Assembly: GCA_963969495.1 (NCBI GenBank)
Contig: OZ018326.1
Coordinates: 148,147,806 to 148,211,805, forward strand
DNA: 64,000 nucleotides
Source of the DNA: Ceratothoa steindachneri
Lineage: Eukaryota > Arthropoda > Malacostraca > Isopoda > Cymothoidae
Direction of reading: 5' to 3'
Position numbers and translations under genes: made by a program. The notes under the pieces were generated by a model that saw only the letters and a program-made list of their open reading frames with translations, was not told the DNA's origin and searched no databases. Shown in pieces: positions 59,361-64,000 of this stretch; the stretch's first letter is position 1, and every line of letters starts with the position of its first letter.

Positions 59361-62269
59361 AATTTACATATTTCGCCTTAAATTACATCAAGCCAGGTAA
59401 CCATATGTTGGGGGGTTTTTATTCTGAGGGTATTATGGCGTGTTATTCATATTATCCATAGTTAATGTGTGAAAGAAAGCAGCCGTTTTCGCCAAACCTT
59501 TACGATGAATTTCTTTCATGCTGTACCTTAATTTTCATCATGTTAAAGAGCTTTTAATATTGAAATATTTTTCACTTTTCTAAATTTTAGACGTTAACAA
59601 TTAATTCGGCAGTTATTTAACAAAGTAACATTCTTTACATAGATAAATGCCAATATATCTATTTGCAAATATTGCTTACGTAATCTTGCACTATCTTTGC
59701 ATTCGTCTCTCTACTTACAATAACTAAGTGTGTAAGTTACATGCATATATTATACCATAGAAAATATAACCTCGAGCTTTTCGGGAGTCGAGTGATTTAT
59801 AAAAGCTTTTAAAGCAGCTGTACATAGTTTAAGGAAGGAGGAGTTTTGTAAACATAATTTAAAACCAACGAATTTTAGAAATCGTTCATATATTTAGTTG
59901 TTACTACATTAGAAGAAAGAAATACATTTTCTAATACTCCTCATAAGGTTTAAAATCTACGATGTTCAGTGAAGAATATTTTAATTTTAATTCAGAATTT
60001 GAACCAATATTAATGTTGTCAAGATATTAATGTCGTTTTTCTAAAACAAACATAAATCATAGTTGCCAAAAGATTTCTTATCTCTCATAAGGAACTTAAT
60101 CATTGGATACCTTTATTCCTACTATGTACATATCAGAGTTCTCTTTCCCATCTAAGTACCGTTGTTATGACCTCAATAAAACTTAATTAGATCCAGCATA
60201 CCTCAGTGATGTAGTAGCAAACTTTCAAAAATTCGGTGTACATTAAGATGTAAGAGGATGACACCCTTTTTTTCAAGAGTCTACAAGTTTTTATACATTT
60301 ATTGAAAGAGCCCCTAAAAAGACTCGAAGATTTGCTCGTAGCTGGTTCAAGAAAAAAGGGAAGGGAAAAAGTGGATGCTAATGATCACAACCAAATAGAT
60401 CAGAGGATATGAATAATTTATTAGATTAAAAACTTATTTCCTAATTTTATTTTTTAACCAAAATGCATCGGTGCTATTCTTAAATAAGTTTAATTTAATG
60501 CTTTCAAAGACATAACTAAGTAAGTCATTCCATTCGTATGTTATTTATAACAAAAAAAATTCTGAGCTATTGAGGTGTTAAATCCTTTATAAATACACTT
60601 GGAGTAAGCTTAACACTAAGGATCAGCTACCGCTAGAATTTCACGATCATGTGACCGGTAACATGAAGCAGGCATCCATCCTCTCCAGATTTGAGGAAAT
60701 TGGATTACAAGCTCGTCCAATCAAAATTTCAGGGTTAATGCGATTTCTATGATGGGTTTATAACCATTTATTATAAATATTTTAGGTCTCTCTTTCCTGT
60801 TAGATACGGCAGTGTTCTTCTAACTTGGCTGTCAGGTTCAATCCAGAGCGAGAGTAATCACAAATGTCAGCTCCCGGTAATCAAAACATCTAATACATAT
60901 CATAACACACATAGCAATAATAGCACCGCTGTCTTTCGTATCCTGTTTTCCTATCATATTACTAACTCTTCTCTTTTGTTTCAAGGAATCCTGCCAGAGG
61001 TTAGTTGTATCTGCATGAGCCTGAGCGGGAAAGGTTCCCATGCCGCTCGAGGTTGCGAAAGTTCGTACCTATTCGCTGCTTAATATACAAAAAACACAAA
61101 ATACTTCCTCATCCTCTTTTAATGACTCAGACTCAGCAGTGATTTTCTTTGATTATCTGGTCAGTTTTCAGTTGTAGCCAAGGAAGGATGGCGTTCTCTA
61201 CTTACATAAAAAACGCCTGTAAAAACAAATAAACTGGTTTCTTTAAAACACATTGTTTTTTCTATTTAATAGTTCCCCCCTAAAATCCTAAAATTACTAC
61301 TTGCTTTCAAAAAAAATTGCGCACCTAGTAAATCTAAACAATGTAAATTTGTAAAGAAAAATTTAGGTAGTTTCTTTAAGAAGCTAAAAACATATCGTAT
61401 GGGAAACCCAATCAATTATCACCCAACGAGAATCGACGAAATTATCATGTATTGTGAAGGGAGAGTAACACAATCTGATGAGCATGGAGGCTAATGATTT
61501 AATTCTGTCATAAAGAAGTATTCCAGAAATTCTGTTTAGATAGGAAATGAATGATGATTACGTAAGGGAGAAGATGAAGGGTGAAAACAGCAATAGAGAG
61601 TTTGCCACTTAATCTGTAAAGATTCAAGACGAGGCAGAGGAGACGAACATTCCTTAGGCCACTCGACAAGGGCAAAACTAATTATAGGGAATGTGGAAAT
61701 GAATTTAGGAGATTAAGTCCAGACCTGATTGTAAAATCTTTTCTAATAATTACTTTTTGGTGTTTCTGGTTGATCTCTCTCTTACTATTTCTCCTTCACG
61801 AGGTATGGAGGTGCGAGTTGTTGCGAAGTCCATCTACGTTACTATGCATATGAATAGTCCCTCTCAAAATTAAATGAAGTTTTCATGCTCATACCATATT
61901 ATTTTCGTTTTACCCAAATGATGGAGGCATATTGCTACGTTAATTCTATAATATGATTCACTACCAATCACAGTTTTCGTTTAAAATGCATCCGTGTTCA
62001 GGATCTAATATATACATCATATTTATGCTTTTTTGTTTATTCTGAATTTGATAACATTATACAAACACAATATCAGATAGGTAAGAAAATTCATAGTAGA
62101 CTCAGCAAATAATCATGATCAAAGATGTAGTTTATTATGCATGACAGTGAACATATCGACAGAAGTAGAACACTAAGTCTAAAATGTATAATGTGATTCT
62201 TGGGCACATAAGAGAGGTCAGGTGATTGAAATCACACACGGTTGAAAAGCGATATTTTTAGATAAATGC
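59361..62269. other. AT-rich stretch without recognisable gene
   Basis: The remaining two thirds of PolB would be expected here but no palm motif (such as DTDS) was found. A + frame ending in a stop at about 60380 has a strongly basic tail (APKKTRRFARSWFKKKGKGK). It is short and unassigned. Confidence 0.4.
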
Positions 62270-63170
62270 CGAATAATGAGATGTAATGCCACAATTAAAG
62301 AAACGAACAAATTAACTGATCTCTATAAGCTTATTATAAAAATAAGGGTAGGAAATAGTATCTACATATGAATTGATTTATGAAATTTTTTGGCAAAGAA
62401 CGAATCATTAAAACATGAAGTGTACTTCAAATTTGGAGAAACAAAAATGATAGTACCTATTATAAACGAAAATAAAATTACAACCAGTGAAATGATCCTT
62501 GAAAGATTTGACAAATTTCACCAGAAACTATATGATAACCATATTCACCATACAGTGGATAACGTCTTAATAAATGAGAATAAAGCTAAATCAACCAAAT
62601 TTTGCACAAACTAGACAGCAGGTTAAAAGGCAAAGAAATGGATTGGTTTTTTAAAATTGAAAATATGACCTCCTACCTATGTCTTACAAAAATGTTAAAT
62701 TAAGGGTAAGATCACATGTCTCAGACTTCTGTTTTGCTTGTTTAAGAGAGACATCATTAAGTACTTATAGAACTACGCCTCAATCACTTATCTGTAACAT
62801 ATAAATTAGCGAAGTCATAACCAACAGAATAATCTCTGAACTCGACCAAAATTATGCATAACAAATAGTCTGTAAAAGAGGTAACCATATGAAAAATTAT
62901 CATCTGATGGCTGCTAATCATTATTAGAGAGAAAAAATAAATAAGGCATATTTTAGGATATGGAAACCTCTGAATGCACAGATGAAGATTCCGTTCTAGG
63001 AACGACCAAAATAAAGAAATGGGCAAAATTTACAATATAATCAACCTTCCTTAATAGACTTTACTGCAAGGAGAGCGTTTAAGCTGAGCTTTTTCAGTAA
63101 TATTATACAAATAATGACTAATTTAGACTTGTATTCTCGTTTGCTCTTAAGTGTATTTCAGGTGAATGAA
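62270..63170 (+). pseudogene. RTE-like LINE endonuclease/RT linker and RT scrap
   Basis: The frame 62390-62614 reads KNESLKHE, FKFGETKMIVPIINENK, then TTSEMILERFDKFHQKLYDN. This matches the linker between endonuclease and RT of RTE-type LINEs ('GxxxITTxxEIxxRxxxFYxxLY'). Further on, around 62805-62930, a broken frame reads VITNRIISELDQNYA, a stop, then KRGNH, resembling 'ILTxRIxxxLDENQPxEQAGFRxGYST' in the RT fingers. No catalytic YADD was recognised. The decay is heavy, so clade assignment is tentative. Confidence 0.55.
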
Positions 63171-64000
63171 GCAATGTAAATAGAAAGAGGTGGAAAACCG
63201 CAGACGAAATAAATCAAATTGTGAAGTTTGATTGCCGTTTTGTTACTCGGCTGATATGCAACCTTTATTAAACTGTTTATGAGCTAAATAATTAGTAAAA
63301 CAACTTCTGGAGTAGGTCAATTTTGATATTGGGGAAAAAATAAAAACCGAATTAATAAAGACATTTAAGTAATCTTACCTTTTGATTAAACAATATTACT
63401 TTTCTCGTATTGAGAGGTACTAGACTTAAGTATACCTGATTTCTAAAAATACACTTCAAAGTTGGGGTGAAAATAAAAGGTATAAGAGCGAAATCAACCC
63501 GTACAAGAAGAAAATTATGAAGAACGGCAGTCGTATGTCTAAGCGAGATTTTCAAAAGCAGTAGACGTTCTGCTTGAAATCCAACCTATTTAATTCATGA
63601 TTCTCTATTTGTTTTGGTAGCAGGGAATTGTTAGGAGCTAAAGATTCAACGCTTGCACAGGCCATTCTCCACACACTTCTCTCAAATGGGAAATGAGGGT
63701 GATGAATGGTGAACCAGGTAGACCCTTCAACAACTCACTCTCCCTTCCAAAAATCAAAATGGACTCAGATGGGGAGTGGTCGGCAAGCCCCGATCATTGT
63801 AGAGTAAGATAGGAGGGGAAGTAAAAAATTGAAGTAAGAGAAAAGGAGCTAATATTTTTTAAACCTTCTTCTTATTTTATTTTTACTACTTCATAAAGGT
63901 ATTGGGTAAACGGCCTAATCTCTGTTACCTTCTGAAGTTTCTCTTTCATTCGTGTATTTGATGTAGCAATTATGCCGTTTCTTGTTTTTAAAAGCTATGA
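63171..64000. other. Stretch without recognisable gene to the window end
   Basis: 63580-63830 is somewhat GC-richer and purine-rich, with no motif recognised. Confidence 0.4.

Noticed and set aside
60250..60380. Plus frame ending in a strongly basic tail, considered as a capsid or core protein end.
   Set aside because: Too short, no start codon, and no second copy near Polinton copy 1.

Overview
This window looks like intergenic, repeat-dominated DNA from an AT-rich animal genome. No bacterial operon, ribosome-binding-site pattern, CRISPR array, rRNA or convincing tRNA gene was seen. Long (AT)n microsatellites, many eukaryotic transposon superfamilies and the lack of any intact long ORF point to an invertebrate metazoan. 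An arthropod such as a crustacean or arachnid is my best guess, but the sequence does not prove it. I found no convincing host gene. Almost everything recognisable is a decayed mobile element.

Layout. 1-1555: hAT transposase relic (+). 3190-4760: divergent copy of a long, VNTR-bearing LTR with a primer binding site. 6636-8340: head-to-head pair of 5'-truncated Penelope-like elements encoding the GIY-YIG endonuclease, bounded by (AT)n tracts. 9290-9680: first copy of an unnamed dispersed repeat. 11141-17517: tandem Ty3/gypsy-type array in the order partial LTR, internal region (PBS, leader, gag relic, RNase H relic), LTR, PBS plus leader only, LTR. 17640-18885: mariner relic (-). 19730-22850: Polinton/Maverick (adintovirus-like) relic with a protein-primed type DNA polymerase B (-) and packaging ATPase (+). 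22920-23140: gag-like scrap. 25.4-30.6 kb: no recognisable gene. 30.7-33.25 kb: gypsy pol relic (-). 35.2-40.1 kb: patchy GC-elevated DNA, partly LTR-like. 40.59-41.53 kb: piggyBac relic (+). 45.87-46.35 kb: unnamed repeat. 49.08-49.73 kb: 254-bp tandem repeat, next to a Tc1-like relic (+, 49.8-50.9 kb). 51.84-54.74 kb: CR1-like LINE (-) with an SGNH-esterase ORF1 and a decayed RT. 57.17-59.36 kb: a second Polinton relic, inverted relative to the first. 62.27-63.17 kb: RTE-like LINE scrap (+).

How the parts relate. The elements are independent insertions and form no pathway. Two relationships carry information. The two Polinton relics keep the same divergent ATPase/PolB arrangement in opposite orientation, and comparing them shows two microsatellites that arose inside one polymerase gene. 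The LTR array shows recombination between elements: three LTRs of one family differ in VNTR copy number, and one internal region is reduced to its leader. Every coding relic has frameshifts, stops or missing catalytic segments, so none is likely to be active. All family assignments come from reading motifs by eye and should be confirmed with profile searches.
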